Shown: piece by piece, positions 49,747-61,775 of the stretch | Layout of the letters: each line of letters begins with the position of its first letter | How positions within the stretch are numbered: position 1 is the first letter of the stretch | Assembly: GCA_001661245.1 (NCBI GenBank) | Contig: KV454015.1 | Span: 62,001-126,000 of the forward strand | DNA: 64,000 bases | Source: Pachysolen tannophilus NRRL Y-2460 | Lineage: Eukaryota; Ascomycota; Pichiomycetes; Alaninales; Pachysolenaceae | Direction of reading: 5' to 3' | Position numbers and translations under genes: made by a program | The notes under the pieces: generated by a model | The model's database searches: none | Told to the model about the DNA's origin: nothing | Seen by the model: the letters and a program-made list of their open reading frames with translations, nothing else

Positions 49747-49829
49747 CCGTTGTGGCTAATGTCAACAAGAGGAAAAGGAATTGGTGACAGACATTATGTT
49801 CTATTTCTTCTCCGTCAAGCCACCGGCGG

Positions 49830-49861
<32 letters not shown>

Positions 49862-49885
49862 GGAGACAAATAGAAAATCCGAAAA

Positions 49886-49948
49886 AGGAAGAACAGGAAA
49901 AATAGGAAAAATAGGCAAAACAGGATAAACAGGAAAAACAGGAAACGG
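49886..49948 (+). repeat. 9-bp tandem repeat (AGGAAAAAY)
   Basis: Seven units of AGGAAAAAT/AGGAAAAAC with small changes run head to tail, about 590 bases before the PGI1 start. Confidence 0.8.
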
Positions 49949-50521
49949 AGAACTTTTCAAAATCAGGAAAAGTCTCCTTCCGGAAACAAACCGACTTTTT
50001 CCCCCCCCAAGTTCTTTTCCTTTTCCCAGCCATTAAGAAAGAAGAGTCTTTATAAATAGGAAAGAAGAGCTACCGGAAGATTTAAAGAATAAGAATAGTG
50101 GTACCATAGCATAGTATAGAATAGAATATAAAACGGTAGTAATTGTTAATAGTTCTTATTATTATGCTGCTACCTTGTTATCAGCTGGTGTAGGTTTACT
50201 AATTTTTTTTTTTTTTGTCCTTGATGTTCCTTCTGTAATGTTCTGTCATGTTCTGCCATGTGTATAAAATGTGTGGGAGATTGTTTTCCACCAGGAGATG
50301 CACTTTTTCAAAAACTCGTGCTAAGTGAAGAATTCAAAATGAAGTAAGTTAATATATGATAAATGGTGACTTTCTTTTTTTTTTCTCTCTTTCTTTATTT
50401 CTTGCTTGATTTTTGATTTTGTTTTTTAAGAAGTTTTAATATCTTTTTCAATTGAAGTAATTGAAACTTTGATCAATTGAATAAAGTAAGAAAAAAAGAA
50501 AGTAAAAAAGTAAGAAAATAA

Positions 50522-52189
<1,668 letters not shown>

Positions 52190-52581
52190 AGAAACCTATA
52201 TATTTCTATATATATGACTCTTACGTTTTATTGAGTGATGATGTGAATTTGTTTTGTTTTGTTTTGATTTGTTTTGTTTTGTTTTTTTTTTTTTTTTTTT
52301 TGATCTTTTTATCATCTCTTTCCTGATCTTCCATTTTACAACTAGTTTTAGTCTTCTAATTGCCCTAGTTTGACTATTCCTATTCAATATAAATCTCATC
52401 TAATAATTAACCACAAGTTTTGTACCGTTTTATTTTTGTAGTGTATCTTGATTTATGTACGTATAAGTGAAAAGAAAATTGAAAATCTAAATGAGACGCG
52501 TTTGAATAAAAATACAAACCAAAAACAAAATAAAAACCAAGATATAAATTATTGTATTGATCAGTGAATTGGTAGAGGAAG
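52190..52581. other. intergenic, PGI1 3' and MSI1 promoter
   Basis: About 390 bases carry TTTTG repeats and a T run (about 52254-52300). No gene is visible. Confidence 0.55.
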
Positions 52582-53856
52582 ATGTCGATGGAGTCGGTGG
52601 AAGTAGGAAATAATATTTCTAAAGGGATACTTGAAGATCAAATTGTGATACCAGACGAGGATATAATGGATGAGAGGAATGATCTGGATCATGTTCAACA
52701 GGATGATTTGGTTGAATCTCAACAAACTTCTATTGATCAAGAGAATTATTTTGTATGGAAGAGAAATGCACCTTTTCTATATGATTATTTACAGACTTCT
52801 GCTCTACTTTGGCCTTCATTAACTGTTCAGTTTTTCCCCGATGTTGAGAAACAAGATGACCGTACTCTTGGTTATAGATTGTTAACTGGGACATATACAT
52901 CAGGTTCAATGCCTGAATATTTAACAATAATGCAATTACAAGTGAAAAATCAAATTAATGTTTCTATAGATGATTTTAACGTGGATAAGAAAGAATTTAC
53001 TTCTATGAAGAATTTACCAAATAAAATATCAGATATTCAAAAAATTTCTCATGATCAAGAGATCAATAGAGCAAGGTATAATTGGTCGAATCCAGATATT
53101 ATTGCCACGATTAATGGGTTGGGGAAAGTTTGCATATATGATAGAACAAAACATCCCTCACAACCGTCGATAAATATTAAACCAGAGATAATATTAGATT
53201 ATCATAAAGCAGATGGTTTCGCCATTGGTTGGAATTTTAATGATGAGTTATTAACAGCTGCTTCGAATGGATTGATTTACGTTTACGATTTGAACAAATG
53301 GTCTAAGGATAAGCAAATACTTGAACCTTCAAATGTAGTTGTTGCTCATGATAATGGTGTGAACGATGCTAGTTTTTTGTTCAAAAATAATTCAATATTT
53401 GGTTCTGTGGGAGAAGATAAGCAATACAAGATATGGGATAAGAGAAACTCTACAAGTAATCATATTTTAAGTTATTCCCACGAAACATCACCTATTAATT
53501 CATTAGCTTTTAATCCTGTTAACCAATACCTTTCAGCAATTGGTGATGCTGAGGGAAACATTTTAATTCACGATTTAAGAAATTTTGACAAACCAATACG
53601 CAAAATTGAAAAAGCTCATAGTTCATCAATAACTTGTTTAGAATGGAATTATAATAAACCAACAGTATTGGCATCTGGAAGCGAGGATAACTTGGTTAAA
53701 TTATGGAATGTATCTGAAGAATATGATAACTTGATTTTCGTACATGGTGGTCACTTGTATGGTATCAATGACCTCAGCTGGAACCCAAATGATGACTGGA
53801 TGATATCAAGTGTCAGTAATGATAACTCTTTACACGTTTGGAAACCCTCTTTTTGA
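52582..53856 (+). CDS. MSI1: CAF-1 subunit p48, RbAp48-type WD40 protein
   Basis: The 424-residue protein matches the length of S. cerevisiae Msi1 (422). The N-terminal helix and H3/H4-binding entry read YFVWKRNAPFLYDYLQ and LWPSLTVQFFPD. RARYNWSNPDIIATINGLG is followed by YDRTKHPS, as in Msi1. Six or seven WD repeats follow. The end, HGGHLYGINDLSWNPNDDW and SNDNSLHVWKP, matches Msi1 better than Hat2 as I recall them. Msi1 (Cac3) works in chromatin assembly factor 1, delivering H3-H4 behind the replication fork, and suppresses Ras/cAMP signalling when overproduced. Confidence 0.87.
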   Translation: MSMESVEVGNNISKGILEDQIVIPDEDIMDERNDLDHVQQDDLVESQQTSIDQENYFVWKRNAPFLYDYLQTSALLWPSLTVQFFPDVEKQDDRTLGYRLLTGTYTSGSMPEYLTIMQLQVKNQINVSIDDFNVDKKEFTSMKNLPNKISDIQKISHDQEINRARYNWSNPDIIATINGLGKVCIYDRTKHPSQPSINIKPEIILDYHKADGFAIGWNFNDELLTAASNGLIYVYDLNKWSKDKQILEPSNVVVAHDNGVNDASFLFKNNSIFGSVGEDKQYKIWDKRNSTSNHILSYSHETSPINSLAFNPVNQYLSAIGDAEGNILIHDLRNFDKPIRKIEKAHSSSITCLEWNYNKPTVLASGSEDNLVKLWNVSEEYDNLIFVHGGHLYGINDLSWNPNDDWMISSVSNDNSLHVWKPSF

Positions 53857-54333
53857 AATCAAAACTGTATAGGTAAAATAAACTATCATCAATTGCAACA
53901 AACATTAAGTCTCTGTTCTACAATTGCTTTTAACTAAATCTTGATCACTGCCATATAACATTCTCCTCTATCGTGGACAACATAGCAGTGGAGTTACTTT
54001 GCTGTAGATTCATCTGATCCATCTGACCCGTCTGATCCATCTGATTCAAATGGAGCAAATGGTCCAAAAACTGACCCATTTTATAGTCATTTCCTAATTT
54101 AGACATTTGTCTTTGTGTACACTACATTTTGTTTTTGTTTACAAAAATCTTTAATGTAAATAAAAGAGATAAATAAATACAAATTTGATTAATATTTTAA
54201 TTTAATTCATAATAATAAAAAAAGATAAAGTACAGGTGAAATAAGGGTAGCGGGATTGAAGGCTAGCAGATATTATTATTGATCCAGATGTCAGTTTAAT
54301 GGAAAAAGAAAAAAGTAAAAAACGGGAAAAATA
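53857..54333. other. intergenic, MPS1 promoter, with 9-bp repeat
   Basis: About 480 bases include four nine-base units of ATCTGATCC type at 54012-54047. AT-rich DNA follows. No gene is recognised. Confidence 0.55.
54012..54047 (+). repeat. 9-bp tandem repeat (RTCTGAYCC)
   Basis: ATCTGATCC, ATCTGACCC, GTCTGATCC and ATCTGATTC stand head to tail. Confidence 0.8.
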
Positions 54334-56979
54334 ATGTCACTCAGTCATAGTAGTTACGGAAGTAATAATGTTCCCATATTAGTACGGAATGATCAAAATA
54401 AGTATGATGGCGGTAATGATGAACTTTCTTCTGATGACGATCTGTCATTTAAACCACCAGCGCTTAGTTCATATGCGATGTCTTTATTGAACGAGTTGAA
54501 TAATAAGCAAATATCGAAAGGTGAAGAGCCAGAATCAAAAATAACTAATAACAATAAAAGATATTCATCATTTGCGACAACTACTACAACAAATACAGAA
54601 AACACGCATTTAACTACAATGAGCAATAATAATAATTATACTACTCCATACACTAATGTCAATACAGAGAAATGTGATAAAGAAGAGAATATTGAAGACA
54701 TAATGGATATATCTCCTCTGGCAAAGCAGCAGCATCAAGTTCGTTTTCATGTTGAAACAGAAGAAGAAAATGACAATAAAAACGGTAAATGGGTGGCTGT
54801 CCATAGTAGCAGTAGTGGTGGTGGAGATAGGTTATCGACTCCATTATCACTGAAACATAATAATGTTTTGTTCTCAGAAAGAAATGATGCGGTCAAAAAT
54901 TCATCAAGAGCTAGTAGAAGGTTTGCAAGAGCTAGTCTAGGTGCTCCAAAAAGAGTTTCCAAAAAGGAAAGTGTTGATAATCACATAAACAGTTATTTGA
55001 ATAATCAGAATTTAGAATCTTTAAATCCAGACAAGAATCAAACTTCAGATTTGAATGGGAAAACTTTTATTACACCTATTCGTTCTTCTTCACAGAAAAT
55101 TAGCTGTGTTTCTAATGAATTTTTCAAGAATGATTCTTCTATTTCCACTATGGATAGGCTTAATGAAATAATGTCAGAAATTGGAGAAATTAAAAAGGAA
55201 ATCGAGCTTTCTCTGGAAAGAAATGAAGATTTTCAATTTAGAAAATTAGAACTAGAAAAAAGAAAATCTTTAATAATGCAATATAATGATGGAATAGATG
55301 ATGATTTTGAAAAAGATTTATTAGCACAAATTCAAGAAGAAATAGGCACAATTGAAAGGAAACAATATGAAGAGAACAAAACACTAAAAGATTTAATAAG
55401 AACTGAAATTGAGTTGCAGCAGAAAAAAGAAAAATATTTGTATCAACTTGAATTTGAGCGCAATAATGAAAAAAGTTATGAAAGAGGACAAGAAGAAATA
55501 CATAAATCAAATAATGAAGAAAGAGAGAAATTAAGGGTTCAGAAATTAGAAACACAAGAAGAAATTGCCAAAATCAAATTAGAAAGAGAGAAATTGAAAA
55601 TAGAAAGAAAAGAACTTGAAAGACTACGACTAGAAAAAGAAGAAAAAGAATTAGAATTACAAGAGCAAGTAAAAATACGGCATGAAATATCAAACAAAGA
55701 AAATTTACAAGACGGCTTTCATCATGGAACTCCAGCTATCTCTTCATCAAAAGTAAGATCAGCTTTAGGCCTGGTTTCTCCAAATGAAGAAAATAAAAAG
55801 GATTCAATACTTGAATCATCTACATATAAACCGCCAGTACCTAATAGGTATTTAAATGGTATTAAACCACAATCTTCAGACCAAATCCAAAGGCCTGGAA
55901 TAATAACTTACCAAGAATCACATTATCCACATCATCAAACATCAACATCGAGAAACCCTTTCATAACTGTTAACGGTATAAGTTACGAAAGGTTGGAACT
56001 AATTGGTAGAGGTGGTTCTTCGAAAGTGTACAAGGTCAAATCTTCAAAAAATTCTAAATTGTATGCTGTTAAAAGAGTTACATTCGACCAATTTGATGAA
56101 AGCGCCGTAAGGGGTTTCAAAGGGGAAATAGATTTATTGATGAAATTAAGAGATAAGGAAAGAATTGTAAAATTGAACGACTATTCAATGTGTGAGGGTG
56201 CCCTTTACCTTGTTATGGAATGTGGTGATATTGACTTGGCTCATGTTTTGTCTAACAGGTTAAACATGCCATTGGATATTGAGTTTGTTAAATATCATTC
56301 CAGGGAATTGTTGAGATGTGTAGCGGATGTTCACAATGCAGGGGTAGTTCATTTTGATTTGAAGCCAGCAAATTTTTTATTTGTTAAAGGAATTTTGAAG
56401 ATAATTGATTTTGGCATTGCTAATGTACTTTCTGATCATACAGTTAACATATATAGAGAGTCACAAATCGGAACTCCAAATTATATGTCGCCAGAATCAT
56501 TGTTGGAGGTGAATCATTCTTTATCAGACTTAAATAATGATAAGAATCACAATAATGGTAGCGGTACTTGGAAAGTGGGGAAACCTTCAGATATCTGGTC
56601 TTGTGGTTGTATAATTTATCAAATGATCTATGGTCGTCCTCCATATGCAGGTTATTCTGGAAATCAAAGACTATTGGCTATTATGAATCCACAGGTAAAG
56701 ATTTTGTTCCCAGACACAGGTTTAGGGGGAGTTCAAGTACCTAAGACTGCTATTGAGGCAATAAAAAATTGTCTTCAAAGGGATCCGGCAAAAAGGTGGA
56801 CTATTAATGAAGTACTAAATAGCCAATTTTTGAAACCCAGAGTTGTTTCAAAAGATTTTGTTAAAGATTTGGTTGTCAACGCAATAAATTTTGGTGTGGA
56901 CAATGGTCCGGTTTCAAAAGAATGTTTGAGAAGTTTGACAAATGATGTTTGGAAAAAAATTGAGGAACTTAATTTGTAA
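54334..56979 (+). CDS. MPS1: monopolar spindle kinase (TTK family)
   Basis: The 881-residue protein (S. cerevisiae Mps1 764) has a long disordered N-terminus and an unusually long charged coiled coil (about 270-460). The C-terminal kinase domain (about 551-834) has Gly loop IGRGGSSKVYKV, Lys in YAVKRVTF, catalytic loop HFDLKPANFLF, DFG in IIDFGIANV and activation segment GTPNYMSPE. ECGDIDLAHVL is the hinge typical of TTK/Mps1. Mps1 drives the spindle assembly checkpoint by phosphorylating Spc105/Knl1, and in budding yeast also duplicates the spindle pole body. Confidence 0.93.
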   Translation: MSLSHSSYGSNNVPILVRNDQNKYDGGNDELSSDDDLSFKPPALSSYAMSLLNELNNKQISKGEEPESKITNNNKRYSSFATTTTTNTENTHLTTMSNNNNYTTPYTNVNTEKCDKEENIEDIMDISPLAKQQHQVRFHVETEEENDNKNGKWVAVHSSSSGGGDRLSTPLSLKHNNVLFSERNDAVKNSSRASRRFARASLGAPKRVSKKESVDNHINSYLNNQNLESLNPDKNQTSDLNGKTFITPIRSSSQKISCVSNEFFKNDSSISTMDRLNEIMSEIGEIKKEIELSLERNEDFQFRKLELEKRKSLIMQYNDGIDDDFEKDLLAQIQEEIGTIERKQYEENKTLKDLIRTEIELQQKKEKYLYQLEFERNNEKSYERGQEEIHKSNNEEREKLRVQKLETQEEIAKIKLEREKLKIERKELERLRLEKEEKELELQEQVKIRHEISNKENLQDGFHHGTPAISSSKVRSALGLVSPNEENKKDSILESSTYKPPVPNRYLNGIKPQSSDQIQRPGIITYQESHYPHHQTSTSRNPFITVNGISYERLELIGRGGSSKVYKVKSSKNSKLYAVKRVTFDQFDESAVRGFKGEIDLLMKLRDKERIVKLNDYSMCEGALYLVMECGDIDLAHVLSNRLNMPLDIEFVKYHSRELLRCVADVHNAGVVHFDLKPANFLFVKGILKIIDFGIANVLSDHTVNIYRESQIGTPNYMSPESLLEVNHSLSDLNNDKNHNNGSGTWKVGKPSDIWSCGCIIYQMIYGRPPYAGYSGNQRLLAIMNPQVKILFPDTGLGGVQVPKTAIEAIKNCLQRDPAKRWTINEVLNSQFLKPRVVSKDFVKDLVVNAINFGVDNGPVSKECLRSLTNDVWKKIEELNL

Positions 56980-57373
56980 TTACGTATTTGTAAATAGGAC
57001 AATCATTTTCAAAAGACATTTTGAGTTTTGCTTTTTAATTAGAGTAATAAACTTTATTTTTAGCTTAATTTCGATTTTTTAAAATAGTCAATAATAACTT
57101 TTAAAACATATCATTTTTCTTTTTTTTTTTTTTTTTTTTTTTTTCTTTTGCTTCTTGAAAAGTAACTGAAAAATAAAAATAAAAAATGCAATCTGTAAAA
57201 TTCATGGATATTTGAATTTTTTTCTTTTTTTTTTTTTTTTTTTTGTCTGTCTTCTCTTCTCTTTTCTTATTTTTTTTTTTCATTGTACTTATATATGAAA
57301 AACGTTTTTATCTTCATTATCATTGTTAGAGATGTGTCCAGCAATACGTTATCGTAGCATCTATGTCTTCAAT
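56980..57373. other. convergent 3' spacer
   Basis: About 390 bases with T runs near 57120-57144 and 57227-57243. No gene is visible. Confidence 0.65.
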
Positions 57374-58636
57374 TTACCTTGCACCGAGCTTAGATAGAAT
57401 CCTAGGACCTTGTTCTTCCCATTCTTGTTTAGAAATCCACATATGATCTTTATCTGCCATAATATTTGCCAAGACGGCACCACCTATGAAAACCATATGT
57501 CTTCTTCTTGGTGGATCTTCTATTCTAACTTTAAATTTTTCTAATCTTGTAGGATCACCATGTAACACTTTGGTGAACCATAATTGTTTCAATTCTTTTT
57601 CCAATCTAGTTGGCAAACCTGGATACATTGAGGAACCTCCGGACAAGACTATAGATTTAAACAAAGTCGACCTAATATCTACATCTGCTGATTGAATTGT
57701 GTTAAACAAATATTCACCAATTCCAGGCTGTTCAATATCAACTAGGCTTGGTTGAAATAAACATTCTGGAGCTTCAAACCTTTCACTACCAACTTTGATA
57801 ACTCTACCATCAGGTAATTCATAATTACTAACCAAAGTGGTTGTTTCATTGGCCAATTTTAAATCAAAATCCAAATCATAAGAGACATAACATAATTTTT
57901 CTTTCATTTGTCTAATTGTTTCAAAATCTGCAGTTCTATTAAAAGCATAACCACGGCGTAATAATAATTTTATCAAATTTCTTGTAACATCTCTACCTGC
58001 TATATCCAATCTACGGGTAAGATGATTTAAAACCACAGATTCATAAACTGGAACTATATGTGTCACACCATCACCTGAATCAACAACAACACCTGATGAT
58101 AAACCTTGAGCATATAAGGCCAATACAGCTTGTATAGCAACATAAACACCACCAAAATTATATTTTTCAAACATAACATCAACCATTTTTTCTCTATTTT
58201 TTAAAGGATTCATTGGAGGTTCTGTTAATAAAACTTTTCTATCAGTGGTGTCTATTTTCATTCTTTCATAAAAAGCATAATTCCATAAATGTTCCATATC
58301 TTCCCAATTCTTTATAATACCATTCTCCATAGGATATGATATCTGTAACAGAGATCTCACAGCATTTGCCTCATCACCACACATGATATCTTTAATCTCT
58401 ACATCTCCTGTTCTCTCTTCGGCTCTCAATATAGGTCTACCAACTATCGAGGGAAATGTATGATCTGGGAAATTTGTACCCCCACGTCCAATTTTAACAA
58501 AACCAGTACCTTGATCAAGAACTAATCAAAATTAAAAACCCAATTCAAAAAAATTGATATCATTAGTATACACCGTTTCTATTAATTTATATCAAGTATA
58601 TATATATATTAACTTACCTATAGGTTGTTCAGCCAT
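57374..58636 (-). CDS. ARP2: actin-related protein 2, spliced
   Basis: Exon 1 is 58618-58636 and exon 2 is 57374-58521. The 96-base intron (58522-58617) has donor GTAAGT, branch TACTAAT (58562-58568 on the given strand) and acceptor TAG. The joined protein has 388 residues (yeast 391). It begins [20 protein letters not shown], the phosphate-1 loop of the actin fold, and goes on with [50 protein letters not shown] and [18 protein letters not shown]. These blocks match yeast Arp2 closely. It is a core nucleating subunit of the Arp2/3 complex at cortical actin patches. Confidence 0.98.
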
Positions 58637-59146
58637 TGTTTAAATAAATATTCTTTTCCAATCAATTCAAATAGAACACGAACTCAATATTTCAATCCCA
58701 AAAAAAAAAAGAAAACCACAAACCAATAACCAATTTCACAAAGAAACTCTAATATATCACTCAATTGATGGATTAGATATCAATTTGATCAATTACTTTT
58801 TTAATTTAACCACTTCTCATACCAAGAGAAATAGGTTAAGGCCCAGTTTTGCCTTTTTTATATATAAATTGGCTTAACGAAAAGTTGTTCGAGATACAAC
58901 TAACAAAAACGGAATTGGGCCGACAACACACGACCTCCAAGATTTCCATAAGTTTCAAATGGTGTTTTAAAATGGTGTTTAAATGATTCATTCATAAAAA
59001 AGACATTAGCATAAAAGTAAAAAAAAATGGAAAAAGCAATACATCTATATATATCTATCTATATGATCATATAGGACACTTTTATTTTCTATTTCTGTTG
59101 AGCTGTTGCTCTATTTAGCTGTTGCGCCGTGGAGCTGGTTTTCAAC
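58637..59146. other. intergenic, ARP2 promoter and HXK2 3' side
   Basis: About 510 bases. TCTA-type repeats lie near 59045-59062. I see no gene and no clear motif. Confidence 0.5.
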
Positions 59147-60700
59147 TTAATTGCCCTTGATACCGACTGAAAGACCTGCAGCGAGTCTCTTTTCGGTCAA
59201 TGCAGCGATAATTGCAGCACCTGCACCTGAACCATCTTCTGCTGGAACAATAACGATAGGATCTTCCTTGGTGTTCCATTGGAAGATATCTCTTAATCCT
59301 TGTGCTGCTCTTTGTTTAAAATTTGGATATTTTGTATATACGGATCCATCTGCAGCACAATGAGCGGTTTTATAACCTCTTTTTTTACATATAGCAGCAA
59401 TACCACAAATGGATAATCTTGCAGCTCTAGTACCAATGATTTCACAAATAGCACGGATCAATTTTCTTTCTGGTTCTGTAGTTACTATACCCAATTGAAG
59501 GAAAAGAGATTCAACATCACTTAAATTTTCATATGGATCTTCTTCAATTCTAGCAGGATATGAAGTATCCATAACATAAGGTTTTTGTAATTTAGAAAGA
59601 TTTTGATTTTCAAAAATAAATCCATCTTTTGCTAAATCTAATAAAATTAATCTTAATAATTCACCCAAATAATAACCAGCAATCATTTTTTCATAAGATT
59701 GTTGTCCTGGTCTTGGAGATTCTTGATCAATTTGAATATCATATTTTGTTCTTGGTAAAACCAAATGTTCATTATCAAAAGCACCATATTCACAATTAAC
59801 CGCCATTGGAGAATCTGGTGAAACATCCAGTGGTAACTTACCTTCCAATTTAGGAATATCTTTAACAACATCATAATATGCACCATTAACACCTGTACCA
59901 AAGATTAGTCCTAATTTTGCTTCAGAATCGGTATACATTGAAGCAATTAAAGTACCTGTTGTATCATTAATTAATGCAACAACATTAATTGGAACATTTT
60001 TTTGAGAAATGAATTTTTGTAACATTGGAACAACATCATGACCTTCAACTCCATCAATATCAAAACCTTTTGTCCAACGTTGTAAAACACCCATATTGAT
60101 TGCATCTTGAGAAGCTGGATAAGAAAATGTGAATCCTAATGGAAGTGGAGATGAAACACCTTCAGGGAATTCTTCTTTAACAAACTTATCTAAACAATCA
60201 GCAATAAAACTAAATAATTCATCAGCAGTACCAGTTCTCATTGAAGATGGTAAAGAATATTTTGATTGAGTAGTATCAAAAGTTCTATCACCACCAAGTT
60301 TAACTAATACAACTCTTAAATTAGTACCACCTAAATCAATTGCTAAATAATCACCTTTTTCTTCACCTGTTGGATAATCTAAAACCCAACCTGGAATCAT
60401 AGGAATATTACCACCTTGTTTTGATAACCCTTTATCCAATTCTTTAACAAAATGATCACTAATAGAAATCAATTTTTCAGGTTTAACTGTGAATAAAGTT
60501 TCAATTTGTTTAATTTGATCTAATAAAGATCTTGGAACATCCGCCATAGAACCCTTTAAAAAAAAATTAATATTTAGTATACTTTGAATTTTTTTTTTAA
60601 AAACTAACCGCTGTTAAAATAATAAAATAATAAAATAAAAAATTTTAAATAAATTACTTACTTTTCTTGATGGTGGAGCTTTTGGACCTAAATGAACCAT
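59147..60700 (-). CDS. HXK2: hexokinase, spliced after codon 13
   Basis: Exon 1 (60662-60700) encodes MVHLGPKAPPSRK and exon 2 (59147-60553) continues GSMADVPRSLLDQIKQIE. The 108-base intron (60554-60661) has donor GTAAGT, branch TACTAAA (60573-60579 on the given strand) and the rarer acceptor AAG. The joined protein has 481 residues (S. cerevisiae Hxk2 486). The phosphate-1 loop LAIDLGGTNLRVVLVKLGG, LGFTFSYPASQ, the catalytic Asp in ALINDTTGTLIAS and GTGVNGAYYDVV are present. The start MVHLGPK and GSMADVP match Hxk1/Hxk2. It phosphorylates glucose in the cytosol; in S. cerevisiae the N-terminal decapeptide is used for Mig1 interaction and nuclear entry. HXK1 and HXK2 are younger paralogues and are equal here. 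Confidence 0.96.
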
Positions 60701-61775
60701 TTTCGTAGTAATAATAGTAATAATAACAATAATAATAAAAAAAAAAGAATAATACCAATAAAAATAATAAAAAACGATAACGTCAAAAATCAATATTTTA
60801 TATTTTATATTTATATTTTATAAATAAAATTATCATCTATGTACCAGGTGACTCGAATATGGAGAACGTCCCACTGTTTGCATTGAACTTCAAGCATCTG
60901 TTGATGGTGGAGTGCAATTTTTTTTTTTTGGCCTTTTTTTCCTTTTTTACCTTTTTTTCCTTTGAAATATGCGGAAAATTCATGCAGGTTTATTTAAGCG
61001 TGCCCGGAAAATTTTTTAAAATTATTTGTGGGCGGAATCAGATTAAAAGGGGAGAAAAACCCCATACAGGAAAAATAGACTACTACATACATTAAAATAT
61101 AATTAGAAAGATCATTCAATATTAACCAATGCTGTATCTTGTAACTTATCATTCCACTTTGTTTTGATAAATAATCTGGAGTAAAATGAATAAAGAAAAA
61201 AAAATCTTTTTTTTTTTTTGAAGAACTCCAAAAAAAATTTACTGCTTCTCCACAATTTTATGTTTTCCTTAATAATATTGAACATTTGAAATGAATAATG
61301 TTATGAAAAAGAATGTAAAAATTTTAATGACACCTAGAGCTGCGACATGGCGATAATGATGTGGTCATATATATATGTAGTGACATGGTCATTAGATGAC
61401 CAAGTCGTGTGAACCACAAAAAACCTCCCCCCATTTAGTTTCCTTTTGTTATTTCTAACACTACCTATTAGTGGATGTTTTTTCTTCGGTAGTGCCTCGA
61501 AGTATTAATTAGTTTCAATAAAATAGTAATGTGGTAAAATGGTCGTGGATCTCCTTAAGTTTTGGCTCAATTTCGCCGTTTTAGGCAAAAAGGAAGTTGA
61601 AAAAGATTGAAAAGCTTTTTTTTTGTAATACTATAACGAGAAATAAAACTATGTATATTTGTTATATATATTATTACCATTGGCGGTTATTTAAATTTAT
61701 AAAATATATCAATTTTTATTATTAATTGTAGATTTTCACAAGTTGAAAGGAAAGAAAGAAAAATAATTGGAAAGA
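60701..61775. promoter_or_regulatory. divergent promoter of HXK2 and RPN7
   Basis: Just over 1 kb. AGGGG and CCCC stress-type cores lie near 61050-61064. The palindrome GGTCATTAGATGACC is at 61387-61401 with a further GGTCAT half-site near 61363. GTAGTGC is at 61489-61495. The proteasome element GGTGGCAAA is not found. The short open frame 60859-61095 looks like chance. Confidence 0.5.
61387..61401. promoter_or_regulatory. palindrome GGTCATTAGATGACC
   Basis: Half-sites GGTCA and TGACC flank five bases, extended by T and A to TGGTCA and TGACCA. It differs at two spacer positions from the element upstream of SMC6. Confidence 0.45.

Noticed and set aside
49815-50033. Reverse-strand frames with Phe-Pro-Val repeats
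   Set aside because: The peptide repeat is the direct product of the 9-bp purine repeat at 49886-49948 and extends into the gap region.
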